Shown piece after piece: positions 7,738 to 16,327 of a stretch of DNA of 36,251 bases. The notes under the pieces are model-generated. The model saw nothing but the letters and a program-made list of their open reading frames with translations. It ran no database searches and was not told the origin of the DNA. Each line of letters begins with the position of its first letter. Position 1 is the stretch's first letter. The stretch is from an uncultured Clostridia bacterium. GTDB lineage: Bacteria > Bacillota > Clostridia > TANB77 > CAG-508. The position numbers were made by a program, and so were the translations under genes. The stretch spans positions 1 to 36,251 of the forward strand of contig CAMZHI010000010.1 of NCBI GenBank assembly GCA_947306755.1, in the 5' to 3' direction.

Positions 7738-8961
7738 ATGAGGAAAAAAATAATGAAACTAATTGCAATAATTGTACCTGTAATAATTATACTTTTTTTG
7801 ATATATTTAAATTATGATTTAAACAAAAACAAAATAGACTTCCAAGAAGTAAATATAGAAATAGCAGAAACTGAAAACAATAAGGCAATAGTATCAAATG
7901 CAGAGGAATTTGTAAAAGCAATAGAAAATAATCAAATACAAATTGTTGAATTGCAAAATGATATTGATTTGGGATATAATATATTAGAAAACCAAGGTAT
8001 TGAAGGTAAATACATAGAGGAACATGTTAGACCATTAACACACCCTATATTAAAAGAAACAGGAGTAAGCAAGCTTGCTATAAAAAAAAGAGATGGATTA
8101 GTTATATCTTCAAAAAATGGAAGTAGGATTTTACATGCAAATATTGTGCTAGTGAAATGCAAAAATATAAAAATAGATAACATAAAGTTAGAAGAATTAT
8201 GGGAATGGGATGAAGAAACAAAATTTGAATATGATAGAAATGACTGGGATTGTATAACAATAAGAAATAGTGAAAATATTCAAATAAAAAATTGTGAGTT
8301 TTCAAAATGTTACGATGGAGTGATAGATGTAAAAGAAAGTAATAATATTACTGTTGAATATTGCAAATTAAATGAAGTAGATATAGCAAATGATAAATTT
8401 TTTAACAGTCAATTTGAAGAATTAGAAAAAAATATTGATAATTATCCTATGTATAAATATTTAAGAGAAGAAACCGAGCTAGACGTAGATGTAATAAAAA
8501 GATTAGCAGCATTTCAGTTCAAACTATGCTTAATAGGGCATAAAGACTTTGGACCTAAAAGCGAAAATATAGTAATGCATGACAATATATTTTTAAATGT
8601 AAAAACAAGGATACCACAAGCAAGAAATAGTAGTATATATGTATATAATATGTATGTGGATAGTAGTAAGATTAGTTTAGATATATTAACTAAAGAGCAA
8701 ATAGAAAAAATAAAAAAAGAGTATCCTAAGGTAGTTTCTTTATATTCGCATGGTATAATCTCAATACAAAGATCGTATATAGTTGCAGAAAACTGTATAT
8801 TTAAAGGAATTGATTTTAGATATCAATTTTGGAGAGGTTTATCTTTAAAAAATCTAGGAAAAATTGTAGTAAAGCAAGATAAACAAGTATTAGAGAATTT
8901 AAAAGAGAATTTGGAAGGTAAAGTAGGAAATAAAATTTATGAAAGTAGCGATAGTAGGTAA
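7738..8961 (+). CDS. Membrane-anchored pectate-lyase-like (PL1) beta-helix protein
   Basis: One N-terminal hydrophobic segment (about residues 6-25) anchors or exports a right-handed beta-helix domain. The PL1 pattern is clear. DWDCITIRNSENIQIKNCEF followed by YDGVIDVKESNNITVEYC matches the pectate lyase calcium-site region (D..xxI.....ViDH...DG.id...S..vTvS). LIGHKDFGPKSENIVMHDNIFLN-VKTRIPQARNSSIYVYNMYVD matches the LlG...H.N.f.....R.P..R.....yNN region, where R-x-P-x-x-R carries the catalytic arginine. A lyase acting on the uronic-acid-containing polymer made by this locus is an inference. Its last 23 bases overlap the first glycosyltransferase gene, so the two are translationally linked. 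An internal ATG at residue 6 is an alternative start. Confidence 0.75.
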   Translation: MRKKIMKLIAIIVPVIIILFLIYLNYDLNKNKIDFQEVNIEIAETENNKAIVSNAEEFVKAIENNQIQIVELQNDIDLGYNILENQGIEGKYIEEHVRPLTHPILKETGVSKLAIKKRDGLVISSKNGSRILHANIVLVKCKNIKIDNIKLEELWEWDEETKFEYDRNDWDCITIRNSENIQIKNCEFSKCYDGVIDVKESNNITVEYCKLNEVDIANDKFFNSQFEELEKNIDNYPMYKYLREETELDVDVIKRLAAFQFKLCLIGHKDFGPKSENIVMHDNIFLNVKTRIPQARNSSIYVYNMYVDSSKISLDILTKEQIEKIKKEYPKVVSLYSHGIISIQRSYIVAENCIFKGIDFRYQFWRGLSLKNLGKIVVKQDKQVLENLKENLEGKVGNKIYESSDSR

Positions 8962-10063
8962 TAATACATCAGATATTTTAAATGCTAGAGGAAATCTAAT
9001 ACGAGCATTTATAAAAAATGGACATGAAGTAATTGCAATAGGGAATGAAGATAGTGATATGAAAAAAATAGAAGAATTTGGCGCAAAACCAATTAATATC
9101 GAGTTTGATAGAATTTCTATAAGTATATTAAAAAATTTAAAATATATCAATACTTTGACAAAAGTATTAAAAAAAGAGAAGATAGACAAGGTTTTGCTAT
9201 ATACTCCTAAACCAATCATTTGTGGATCAATTGCAGCCAAAAGAGCTAAAATAAAAAATATTTATTCATTGTTTGCTGGAATGGGGTATCATTATTCTAT
9301 AAATACTTTTAAATCTAGAGTAATTAAATTTGTTCTAGACATAGGATACAGAATGGCATGCAAAATAGATACAAGAGTGATATTTCAAAATAAAGAAGAT
9401 AGAGAAGAACTTATAAGAAAAAGATTTGTAAAACAAGAAAAAGCGTTTGTAGTAGATGGCTCTGGTGTAGATATGAATAAATTTATAAAAACAGAGAACA
9501 AAATAGAGTCAATGGATAGATTAAAATTTTTAATGATTTCCAGAGGACTAAATGTTAAAGGAATTAAAGAATTAAGTACTGCTGCAAAAGAAGTTCATAA
9601 AAAATATCCTAATGTAAAATTTACACATATTGGGAAAATAGAAGACACATATAGAGATATAACTTTGAAAGAGAAACAAGAATATTCAAGAGAAATAGAG
9701 TTTTGTGGAAAAGTAGATAACGTGTATGATTATATTAAAGAATGCAATGTTGTAGTACTTCCAAGTTACTTAAGAGAAGGAATTCCAAGAGTATTATTAG
9801 AAGGACTAGCTGTTGGAAGACCTATTATAACTACAAATACAAGAGGATGTAAGGAAACGGTTATAAATAAAAAAAACGGATATCTAGTTAATGTAAAAGA
9901 TTCAAAAGATTTAGTAGAAAAAATAATATTAATGATAGAATCATTACCTGAAAAAATTAAGCAAATGTCAGAACTAAGTTATAGCATTGCGAAAGAAAGA
10001 TTTGATGTGAATATTATAAACGAAAATATGATTAAAATAATGGAACTTAATAAAAAAATATAA
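8939..10063 (+). CDS. GT4-family glycosyltransferase (PglA-like)
   Basis: This 374-residue cytosolic or peripheral GT-B enzyme has the N-terminal MKVAIVGNN Rossmann start and HEVIAIGN. A central segment is SLFAGMGYHYS. The C-terminal nucleotide-sugar domain contains LPSYLREGIPRVLLEGLAVGRPIITTN, the GT4 E-x7-E signature (E in REG, E in LLEG). This combination is typical of enzymes adding the second sugar to undecaprenyl-diphosphate-linked bacillosamine or a similar first sugar (PglA type). The exact donor cannot be read from sequence. It overlaps the lyase-like gene and leads into two further transferases on the same strand. Confidence 0.88.
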   Translation: MKVAIVGNNTSDILNARGNLIRAFIKNGHEVIAIGNEDSDMKKIEEFGAKPINIEFDRISISILKNLKYINTLTKVLKKEKIDKVLLYTPKPIICGSIAAKRAKIKNIYSLFAGMGYHYSINTFKSRVIKFVLDIGYRMACKIDTRVIFQNKEDREELIRKRFVKQEKAFVVDGSGVDMNKFIKTENKIESMDRLKFLMISRGLNVKGIKELSTAAKEVHKKYPNVKFTHIGKIEDTYRDITLKEKQEYSREIEFCGKVDNVYDYIKECNVVVLPSYLREGIPRVLLEGLAVGRPIITTNTRGCKETVINKKNGYLVNVKDSKDLVEKIILMIESLPEKIKQMSELSYSIAKERFDVNIINENMIKIMELNKKI

Positions 10064-10119
10064 TTATATAATTTATTAGAGATTTTGTGATTCTTATATA
10101 TTTAAAATAATGGGGAAAA

Positions 10120-11250
10120 ATGGTTGTGAAAAATTTATTATTAATAATTCATAAACTTTCAAATGGTGGTGCAGAAAGGGCAATAACTTTACTTGCCGAT
10201 TCTTTGAAAGACAAATATAATATTACAATTGTTACTTTTGATAATAGAATGAAAGAATATGAGACAAAAGTAGATGTTATAGATTTAAAAATACCAGAAA
10301 GCAGATATTTTCTGAAAAAGATAATAAACATTTTTATTAGAGCAAAAAAAATTAAAAAAATTAAAAAACAATTAAATATAAATTGTTCTATAAGCTTTCT
10401 TTCTGGACCCAATATAGTTAATTGTTTAAGTAGGAAAGATGACAAGATAATTATATCAATAAGAAATATGCAATCTAAACTTAAAAAAAATATCTTTAGA
10501 GATATAGTAAATCAAATAACCTTAAAAAAAGCAGATAAAATAGTAACAGTTTCGAATGATGTAAAAAAAGATATACAAAAAAGATATAAAGTTGATGAAA
10601 AAAGAATTATTACAATACCAAATATGGTAAATATTGAACAGATACAACAAATGGCATGTGAAGATATAGACGAAAAAGATATATATGTAAATGATGATAT
10701 AAAAATTATAAATATAGGGCGACTAATTCCACAAAAAGGGCAATGGCATTTGATAAAAGCATTCAAAATAGTAACAGAAAAATATACAAAAGCTAAATTA
10801 ATAATTTTAGGAAGAGGAGAACTGAAAGAATCACTAAATGAACTAATACATAAGCTGAATATACAGGACAATGTATTTTTGTTGGATTTTAAACCTAATC
10901 CATACAAATATTTAGCAAAATCTGATATATTTGTTTCTACATCACTTTATGAAGGAATGTCAAATGTTATTTTAGAGGCTATGGCTTGTGGATTACCTAT
11001 TATAGCAACAGATTGTAAAGGTGGAACTAAAGAAATAATTGAAAATAAATATGGCATTTTAATTCCAAATTTTACTGAAAAATACGATATTACAGAAAAG
11101 ATAAATGATGAAGAACACAATTTGGCAGAAAGAATTATAGAGCTTATAAAAGATGAAGAAAAGAGAGAAAAATATATAGAAATGTCAAGTGAAAGAATCA
11201 AAGATTTTGAAATTAAAGAAATCAAAAAAAGATGGATGGATGTAATATAA
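10120..11250 (+). CDS. GT4-family glycosyltransferase, tandem copy 1
   Basis: This is a 376-residue GT-B enzyme. NGGAERAITLLADSL near the N-terminus is the acceptor-loop motif of the PglH/CapM-like GT4 group. The C-terminal domain shows INIGRLIPQKGQWHLIKAF and SLYEGMSNVILEAMACGLPIIATDCKGG with the E-x7-E catalytic pair. It very probably acts on a lipid-linked oligosaccharide at the inner face of the membrane. It is a close paralog of the next gene, sharing the same motif order and LEAMACGLP(I/V)I(A/S)TDCK, which points to a tandem duplication. GGGG is five bases upstream of the ATG. Confidence 0.88.
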   Translation: MVVKNLLLIIHKLSNGGAERAITLLADSLKDKYNITIVTFDNRMKEYETKVDVIDLKIPESRYFLKKIINIFIRAKKIKKIKKQLNINCSISFLSGPNIVNCLSRKDDKIIISIRNMQSKLKKNIFRDIVNQITLKKADKIVTVSNDVKKDIQKRYKVDEKRIITIPNMVNIEQIQQMACEDIDEKDIYVNDDIKIINIGRLIPQKGQWHLIKAFKIVTEKYTKAKLIILGRGELKESLNELIHKLNIQDNVFLLDFKPNPYKYLAKSDIFVSTSLYEGMSNVILEAMACGLPIIATDCKGGTKEIIENKYGILIPNFTEKYDITEKINDEEHNLAERIIELIKDEEKREKYIEMSSERIKDFEIKEIKKRWMDVI

Positions 11251-11251
11251 A

Positions 11252-12466
11252 ATGATTAATTTATTAAAAATTATTATAAGAAAAATTAATTATTTTTTTA
11301 TAGAGAACAACTATAAAAAAAATAGATATAAAAATAAAGAATCAAATAAAAAAAATATAATGATATTAGTCTCAAGACTTTATAATGGAGGAGCGGAAAA
11401 AGTTGCAGCAAATTTGGCAGAAGAACTAAGTAAGAAATATAATCTTATACTTGTAACTGTAAATAATAAAACAGAAGAAGATTATAATTGTAGTGCAAAA
11501 AGAATTGTTTTGGATTATAAAAGAGGAAAAATTTTAAACGAATATAGATTAGTAAAACAGTTGAATGAATTAAAAGGCAAATATCAAATTACACATACAA
11601 TAAGTTTTTGTTCAAGAATGAATTACCTGAATGTAATGTCAAAAGCAAATGATACAACTATTATATCTATTAGGAATAATTTGAGTAAATCAAAAAAGGA
11701 AAGAAAATACAGACAAATTAATAGAAAATCTGCTAAATACTCAGATAAAATAGTTGCAGTTTCTGAAATATTAAAAAAAGAACAAATAGAAATGTTTAAT
11801 GCTGAAAAAGACAAAGTCTTTGTTATAAATAATTTTTGTGATACAGAGATGATCAACAAACAATTAGATGAAGAAAATATAAAAAAAGAAGAAAATACAG
11901 TTATAAATATAGGAAGACTAACATATCAAAAAGGGCAAGAACAGCTAATAAAAGCATTTAGTAAAGTTGTGGAGTTTATACCAAATGCAAAATTAATTAT
12001 ACTGGGAAATGGTGAACTAAAACACAAGTTAGAAAAAGAAATAGAAAATTATCATTTAGGAAATAATGTATTTCTTAAAGGTTTAAAAAAAAATCCATAT
12101 ATTTACATGAAAAAATCTAATTTATTTGTACTAAGCTCTTTTTATGAAGGAATGTCAAATGCTATTTTGGAGGCAATGGCATGTGGCTTGCCAGTTATTT
12201 CAACAGATTGCAAGGCTGGAACAAGAGAAATACTTGCACCAAACACAGATTTATATAAAGAAAAGAATGAGATATCATTTGAAGAATATGGCGTATTGGT
12301 TCCTGTTATAAAAAACAAAAAATCTGAAGAATATTTAGCAAGGGCTATAATTGAAATTTTAAATAATAACAAATTAAGAAAACATTATATTGCAAAATCA
12401 GAAGAAAGAATCAAAGAATTTTCAAAAGATAAAATGATAAAAAAATGGTTAAAAATAATAGAATAA
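11252..12466 (+). CDS. GT4-family glycosyltransferase, tandem copy 2
   Basis: This 404-residue paralog of the preceding gene is longer by a basic N-terminal extension before the Rossmann start MILVSRLYNGGAEKVAANLAEEL. It also has INIGRLTYQKGQEQLIKAF and SFYEGMSNAILEAMACGLPVISTDCKAG. The ATG lies one base after the stop codon of the previous gene and has no strong ribosome site of its own, so translation is probably coupled. Two near-identical transferases in a row suggest successive additions of the same or similar sugars. A terminator ends the operon directly after the stop. Confidence 0.88.
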   Translation: MINLLKIIIRKINYFFIENNYKKNRYKNKESNKKNIMILVSRLYNGGAEKVAANLAEELSKKYNLILVTVNNKTEEDYNCSAKRIVLDYKRGKILNEYRLVKQLNELKGKYQITHTISFCSRMNYLNVMSKANDTTIISIRNNLSKSKKERKYRQINRKSAKYSDKIVAVSEILKKEQIEMFNAEKDKVFVINNFCDTEMINKQLDEENIKKEENTVINIGRLTYQKGQEQLIKAFSKVVEFIPNAKLIILGNGELKHKLEKEIENYHLGNNVFLKGLKKNPYIYMKKSNLFVLSSFYEGMSNAILEAMACGLPVISTDCKAGTREILAPNTDLYKEKNEISFEEYGVLVPVIKNKKSEEYLARAIIEILNNNKLRKHYIAKSEERIKEFSKDKMIKKWLKIIE

Positions 12467-12499
12467 AAGGCATATAGTGTTTAAAACTATATGCCTTTT
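12465..12499. terminator. Convergent terminator between glycosyltransferases and ABC exporter
   Basis: A 13-bp perfect stem, AAAAGGCATATAG/CTATATGCCTTTT, has the loop TGTTTAAAA. The A/T ends make it functional on both strands. It overlaps the stop codons of both flanking genes. Confidence 0.9.
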
Positions 12500-13223
12500 A
12501 TAAACTTAAATATTTTTGAACACAAGTATCAATATCACCATCATATAATATTTTTCCTTTATCTAGAAGTAAACCTCGTTTACAAAATTTTTGAGCCATT
12601 TCTGGGGAATGAGTAACTAAAATAAAAGTAATATTTTCATCATTTTTTATTTCTGTAATTTTATTTAAACATTTTTGCTGAAACTTATAATCTCCTACAC
12701 TAAAAACTTCATCAACAGCCAAAATATCTGACTTTATATGTGATATAATAGAAAAACCAAGCCTAGCTCTCATGCCGCTAGAATAACTTCTTACAGGCTG
12801 ATCTATATATTCACCAATATCTGCAAAATCAATAATGTAATCTAATATTTTGTCAATTTCTTCTTTTTTTAAGTCTAAAATTCTGCATTTTAAATAAATG
12901 TTCTCGCGACCTGTAAAATCGTTTTCGAATCCAGCATCAAGTTCTATAATAGATCTGATTTTTCCATTTGTGTAGATATCACCAGAAGTAGGGTACGAAA
13001 TTTGAGAGAGGAGTTTTATAATTGTAGATTTTCCCATTCCGTTTTTTCCAAGAATGGCAACCGTTTCGCCTTTTTTTATTTTAAAAGATATGTTATTTAA
13101 TACTTTTTTTCTGTTTATTCTTTTTTGGTGAAATAACAAAAAAGAAATTTTATTACTAGCTTTTTTAGAAAGCTTATATTCTTTACTTACATTTTTAAAC
13201 TCAACTGATATATTTTGTTCCAT
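12498..13223 (-). CDS. Polysaccharide/teichoic-acid ABC exporter ATPase (Wzt/TagH type)
   Basis: This 241-residue nucleotide-binding subunit energises export of an undecaprenyl-linked polymer. Walker A is GKNGMGKST at 59-67, the signature is SSGMR at 148-152, Walker B is DILAVDE at 166-172, and the switch histidine follows in LVTHS. The sequence between Walker A and the signature (RSIIELDAGFENDFTGRENIYL) is diagnostic of the Wzt/TagH/RfbE subfamily. It lacks the C-terminal carbohydrate-binding domain of long Wzt proteins, so it resembles short forms that need no terminal sugar cap for recognition. It lies 69 bases downstream of the permease gene in a two-gene minus-strand operon. Confidence 0.93.
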   Translation of the reverse strand: MEQNISVEFKNVSKEYKLSKKASNKISFLLFHQKRINRKKVLNNISFKIKKGETVAILGKNGMGKSTIIKLLSQISYPTSGDIYTNGKIRSIIELDAGFENDFTGRENIYLKCRILDLKKEEIDKILDYIIDFADIGEYIDQPVRSYSSGMRARLGFSIISHIKSDILAVDEVFSVGDYKFQQKCLNKITEIKNDENITFILVTHSPEMAQKFCKRGLLLDKGKILYDGDIDTCVQKYLSL

Positions 13224-13292
13224 AAATATTCTATCCCTTTCATATATATAATTCAGATGTATATATGGTTATAAAAACAACTAACTTCTTGT

Positions 13293-14081
13293 TTATAATA
13301 AATCAGGTATATCTTTTTTTATGTGATTGTATAGTGCAATTCCAGATATTGCAACAATAATTGTTAATCCTAAAAAAGATAATAATGAAATAGGTTCTTC
13401 GAAAAACCATATGTGTTTAATCAAGCAATTGCGATATCCATTCACTATAAAAGTAACAGGGTTAAGATATAATATGTATCTTACAAATTCAGGCATTTTT
13501 GCAACATCCCATATTATACCTGAAAGCCAAAATATTGCAAATACAGTAGTTTTTACAAAATTGTAAAAATCTTTACTAATTGCAGATAAAGTCGATAAAA
13601 ACAGGCATAAAAAGTAAAAAAATATTAGCATAAGAAAAATATATATTGGCAATTGCAAAACATAAATTGTGAGACTTTTGTATAATATAAAAATTACAAA
13701 TACAATAAACATTAGAAAAAAATGTAAATAAAATTTAGACAAAGTACAAAATGTAGGTATAATAGATATAGGAAAATTTATTTTTGTAACTAAATAGTCA
13801 TATTTTCTTATACATTCACTTCCTAAATTTAGAATATCTTTAATAAAAAACCAAGGAACTAAACCAGAAATTAACCATAGAAAATACGGATAACCAAAAA
13901 CAATTTTTGAGGATTTTAGACCTACTATTAAAGTAAAATAGTATACAAAAATTTTAAAAGCAGGATTAAAAATAGCCCAAAACCATCCTAAACGTGTTCC
14001 TTTATATGTTTTTACTAAATCGATTTTTGATAAATATAAAATTTTATTAATATTCTCAATTTGTTCCTTAAAAAAATTCAT
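13293..14081 (-). CDS. ABC-2 type polysaccharide export permease (Wzm/TagG type)
   Basis: This 262-residue membrane protein has about six hydrophobic segments. It shows the ABC-2 features of the Wzm/TagG group: N-terminal LVKTYKGTRLGWFWAIFNPAF, LVPWFFIKDIL, and C-terminal YILYLNPVTFIVNGYRNCL. It forms the transmembrane channel with the ATPase encoded next. Together with the three glycosyltransferases, this implies an ABC-dependent rather than Wzx/Wzy-dependent glycan pathway. The ATG is preceded by AGGAAG. Confidence 0.92.
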   Translation of the reverse strand: MNFFKEQIENINKILYLSKIDLVKTYKGTRLGWFWAIFNPAFKIFVYYFTLIVGLKSSKIVFGYPYFLWLISGLVPWFFIKDILNLGSECIRKYDYLVTKINFPISIIPTFCTLSKFYLHFFLMFIVFVIFILYKSLTIYVLQLPIYIFLMLIFFYFLCLFLSTLSAISKDFYNFVKTTVFAIFWLSGIIWDVAKMPEFVRYILYLNPVTFIVNGYRNCLIKHIWFFEEPISLLSFLGLTIIVAISGIALYNHIKKDIPDLL

Positions 14082-14174
14082 TTTTTACTTCCTAATATAA
14101 TTTTTTTAATTATATAAATTATCAATGAAAAAGTCAATTAATTTGTTTTGAATATTAAAAAAATAATAAAATTA

Positions 14175-14203
14175 TTGAAAAGAAAATTGTAAACTGTTAT
14201 AAT
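14175..14203 (+). promoter_or_regulatory. Promoter of the nucleotide-sugar dehydrogenase
   Basis: TTGAAA (14175-14180), a 17-nt spacer, TATAAT (14198-14203). The predicted start of transcription is near 14210. That rules out the GTG at 14208 as a start codon and supports the ATG at 14223. Confidence 0.75.
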
Positions 14204-14222
14204 ACTTGTGAGAGGTAAAAAA

Positions 14223-14975
14223 ATGAAAAAGAATATTTTAATTATAGGATATGGAATAGTTGGGAAAAATTTAGCAAATAAATTACAATATTTGAATCCA
14301 GATATTGTGGATAAATATAAAAAAGATGTTAATACCATAAGGAATATACATTATGACGTAGGATTTATATGTGTAGACACGCCATTAAAGGAAGATCAAA
14401 CACTAGATATTGGTGAGGTTATTAACTGTATAAATGATTATGATTGTGAAATATATTGTATAAAAAGTACTTGTCCAGTAGGAACAATAGATAAACTTTC
14501 AAAACAAACGAGGAAAAAAATTGTATTTAGTCCAGAATATTATGGTAATACCAAACATAACAGTAATTACGATTTTAATTTTACAATATTAGGAGGAAAA
14601 AGAGAATACTGTGAAGAAATTATACAAATATTATTACCTTGCTATGATGGAAGACATACATTTAAAATTGTAGATTCTAAACTTGCTGAATTATGTAAGT
14701 TTATGGAAAACTCGTTTTTAGCAACGAAAGTAAGCTTTTGTCAATCATTCTATAATGTGTGTAAAGCTGAGAACATAAATTATAGCGAATTAAGGGAATT
14801 ATTTATACTAGACAATAGAATCAATCCATCTCATACATTTGTATATAAAGACGCACCTTATTGGGATAGCCATTGTTTAAATAAGGATGTGCCTGCTATT
14901 GCTACTCAGTATAATATGCCTCTATTAAAAAGTGTTATAGATTTTAATAAGAATCAAAAACAATCTAAAAAATAA
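14223..14975 (+). CDS. Short UDP-glucose/GDP-mannose-type dehydrogenase
   Basis: This 250-residue enzyme of the nucleotide-sugar dehydrogenase family would oxidise C6 of a sugar nucleotide to a uronic acid using NAD. The Rossmann GYGIVG is at 9-14, then CVDTP (50-54), KSTCPVGT (81-88) and FSPEYYGN (102-109). The central helix carries the conserved K159 and N163, and the catalytic cysteine is C218 in HCLNKD. So the catalytic set is complete, yet the C-terminal UDP-binding domain of normal 400-450 residue enzymes is missing. The gene ends cleanly with no homologous frame after the stop. The ATG at 14223 has AGAGGT six bases upstream. A uronic acid product would fit the PL1-like protein of the same locus. 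Confidence 0.8.
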   Translation: MKKNILIIGYGIVGKNLANKLQYLNPDIVDKYKKDVNTIRNIHYDVGFICVDTPLKEDQTLDIGEVINCINDYDCEIYCIKSTCPVGTIDKLSKQTRKKIVFSPEYYGNTKHNSNYDFNFTILGGKREYCEEIIQILLPCYDGRHTFKIVDSKLAELCKFMENSFLATKVSFCQSFYNVCKAENINYSELRELFILDNRINPSHTFVYKDAPYWDSHCLNKDVPAIATQYNMPLLKSVIDFNKNQKQSKK

Positions 14976-15209
14976 AATACTGTCACTAAAAAATAATGAG
15001 AATATGTTTTTAGTAAAGGTAAAAAACAAAACAACTATTGCAAAGTATAAAATTTTATGTTAAATTAGAAATATAAAAAATAGCAAAAAAATATTTTGTA
15101 TATACAATAATCTGAAACTATTGTTATTACTAATTTAGAAACGGTTAATAAGGTGTTTTTGCAAGTGGTGTTTTTAGCAAATGTCCCTTGCTATCGCACC
15201 AAAGATGTG
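14976..15209. other. Non-coding stretch with short hairpins, no gene seen
   Basis: AT-rich sequence without an open frame. Near its end, TGGTG...CACCA (about 15165-15200) encloses TAGCAA/TTGCTA, giving a compact hairpin. The 3' part, GTCCC...GCACCAAAGA, superficially resembles the 3' end of the tRNA-Leu at 4611, but no tRNA can be folded. Confidence 0.4.
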
Positions 15210-15240
15210 AATTCGAACTTTTAAAAGTTCGAATTTTTTT
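15210..15240 (+). terminator. Intrinsic terminator after the dehydrogenase region
   Basis: A 13-bp palindromic stem, AATTCGAACTTTT/AAAAGTTCGAATT, is followed by TTTTT. It is closely related in sequence to the terminator behind tRNA-Leu (TCGAACTTTT...GTTCGA). Confidence 0.85.
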
Positions 15241-15242
15241 AA

Positions 15243-15312
15243 ATAAAAAAACTAAGTGCTACCACACACTTAGTTAGTTGATCATTTATGACTTTTGTTT
15301 ACTTAATTAAGC
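15243..15312 (-). ncRNA. Candidate small RNA with its own promoter and terminator
   Basis: On the minus strand a promoter at 15347-15320 would start a transcript near 15312. The RNA would run about 70 nt to an intrinsic terminator with stem AACTAAGTG/CACTTAGTT (15275-15250) and a run of U from 15250. No open frame longer than a few codons is present. Nothing identifies it with a known family. It could instead be a short leader or decayed gene remnant. Confidence 0.45.
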
Positions 15313-15319
15313 TAACTAT

Positions 15320-15347
15320 AGTATACTATTTTTTTAGTATATGTCAA
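15320..15347 (-). promoter_or_regulatory. Promoter of the candidate small RNA
   Basis: On the minus strand: TTGACA (15347-15342), a 16-nt spacer, TATACT (15325-15320). An overlapping TACTAT would give an 18-nt spacer. Confidence 0.5.
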
Positions 15348-15397
15348 TTATTTTTAAAAATTCTTTTTTTTTTCAAAATATTTTTATGAATAATAAA

Positions 15398-16069
15398 TTA
15401 CCACACATATGGAATCAATTTATATTTCACTTTTTTCTTATATTCAGAATAACCTTTTAAATCTTTTTCTAAAACCATTTCTTCATTTTTTATTCTTTTT
15501 GCTATTAGAATAGGGTATATCAAAAATATCAAAAAAGAAAGAACAGAGCCAAGAATTAATGGTATTGTTAAAAATAAAACAATAGTTACTGCATACATAG
15601 GATGTCTTACAATTCTATATAAACCAGTATCAATTACTTTTTGATTTTCTTGTACTTCAATTGTACGAGATAAATAGGTATTTTCTCTCAAAACTTCAGC
15701 ATACAAAATATATGCAATAATAAATAAAATGGATGATATTATTATTACAATATTTGGCAATTGTATCCAATTATATTTGTAATTTAGACCTGCTATAATA
15801 AAACCAGATATAAACATTAATCCACTGTAAAGAATTATTTGTTTTTGTTCAATTTCCTTTTCTTTAGCATTTAATCTCTTTTTTAATAATTCTGGATTTT
15901 TTATCATCAAAATAAATCCGGCTATAAACATTGGGATAAATAATAATCCCATAAATAGCCATCCATTCCAATATTTAAAAGAATGTGCAGGAATAAATAA
16001 TAAAAAACCTATAATTAATACTCCAAATAAAAATTTTATCAATGATTGAAAGAATAATTTTTTATTCAT
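15398..16069 (-). CDS. Isoprenylcysteine-methyltransferase-like (ICMT/PEMT) membrane protein
   Basis: This 223-residue integral membrane protein has about five to six hydrophobic segments. The C-terminal signature is that of the ICMT/phospholipid-methyltransferase family: YRIVRHPMYAVTIV, PLILGS, then EEMVLEKDLKGYSEYKKKVKYKLIPYVW, which supplies the SAM-binding RHP and EE residues. Bacterial members are SAM-dependent methyltransferases of mostly unknown lipid or small-molecule substrate, since bacteria lack prenylated CaaX proteins. The ATG at 16069 is chosen because AAGGTGG lies seven bases upstream; the longer in-frame start lacks one. It is monocistronic. Confidence 0.85.
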   Translation of the reverse strand: MNKKLFFQSLIKFLFGVLIIGFLLFIPAHSFKYWNGWLFMGLLFIPMFIAGFILMIKNPELLKKRLNAKEKEIEQKQIILYSGLMFISGFIIAGLNYKYNWIQLPNIVIIISSILFIIAYILYAEVLRENTYLSRTIEVQENQKVIDTGLYRIVRHPMYAVTIVLFLTIPLILGSVLSFLIFLIYPILIAKRIKNEEMVLEKDLKGYSEYKKKVKYKLIPYVW

Positions 16070-16157
16070 ATATAATCCACCTTTGTTACTTTTGTTCAAT
16101 ATACCATAAAACAACATTTATATCAATAAAAATTAATTATTTTTTTATGTCAAATTA

Positions 16158-16186
16158 TTGACTTTTTAGCAAATCCATTATATTAT
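16158..16186 (+). promoter_or_regulatory. Promoter of minD-minE-rodA
   Basis: TTGACT (16158-16163), a 17-nt spacer, TATTAT (16181-16186). It leaves a 5' leader of about 135 nt before minD in which I see no clear structure. Confidence 0.65.
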
Positions 16187-16327
16187 TATATAGTAAGAAA
16201 TTAACAAAAATGGAATTAAATTTTCAAAATGTTAAAGTTTTAAAAATTTATACATCTTGTTTTTTATGATAATTCAACTTAAATGAATTTCATAAAAATA
16301 TAAAATACAAAGAAAGGATGACTAATT

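Noticed and set aside
14208..14222. GTG start for the nucleotide-sugar dehydrogenase
   Set aside because: It coincides with the predicted transcription start, and AGAGGT serves the ATG at 14223.
15165..15203. Possible tRNA 3' remnant or attachment site (GTCCC...GCACCA followed by a tRNA-type terminator)
   Set aside because: Spacing does not give a valid T-arm plus acceptor stem, there is no matching 5' half, and the same bases form a self-contained hairpin. The similarity to the 4611 tRNA-Leu is too short to be an att duplication, so no integrated element is claimed between them.
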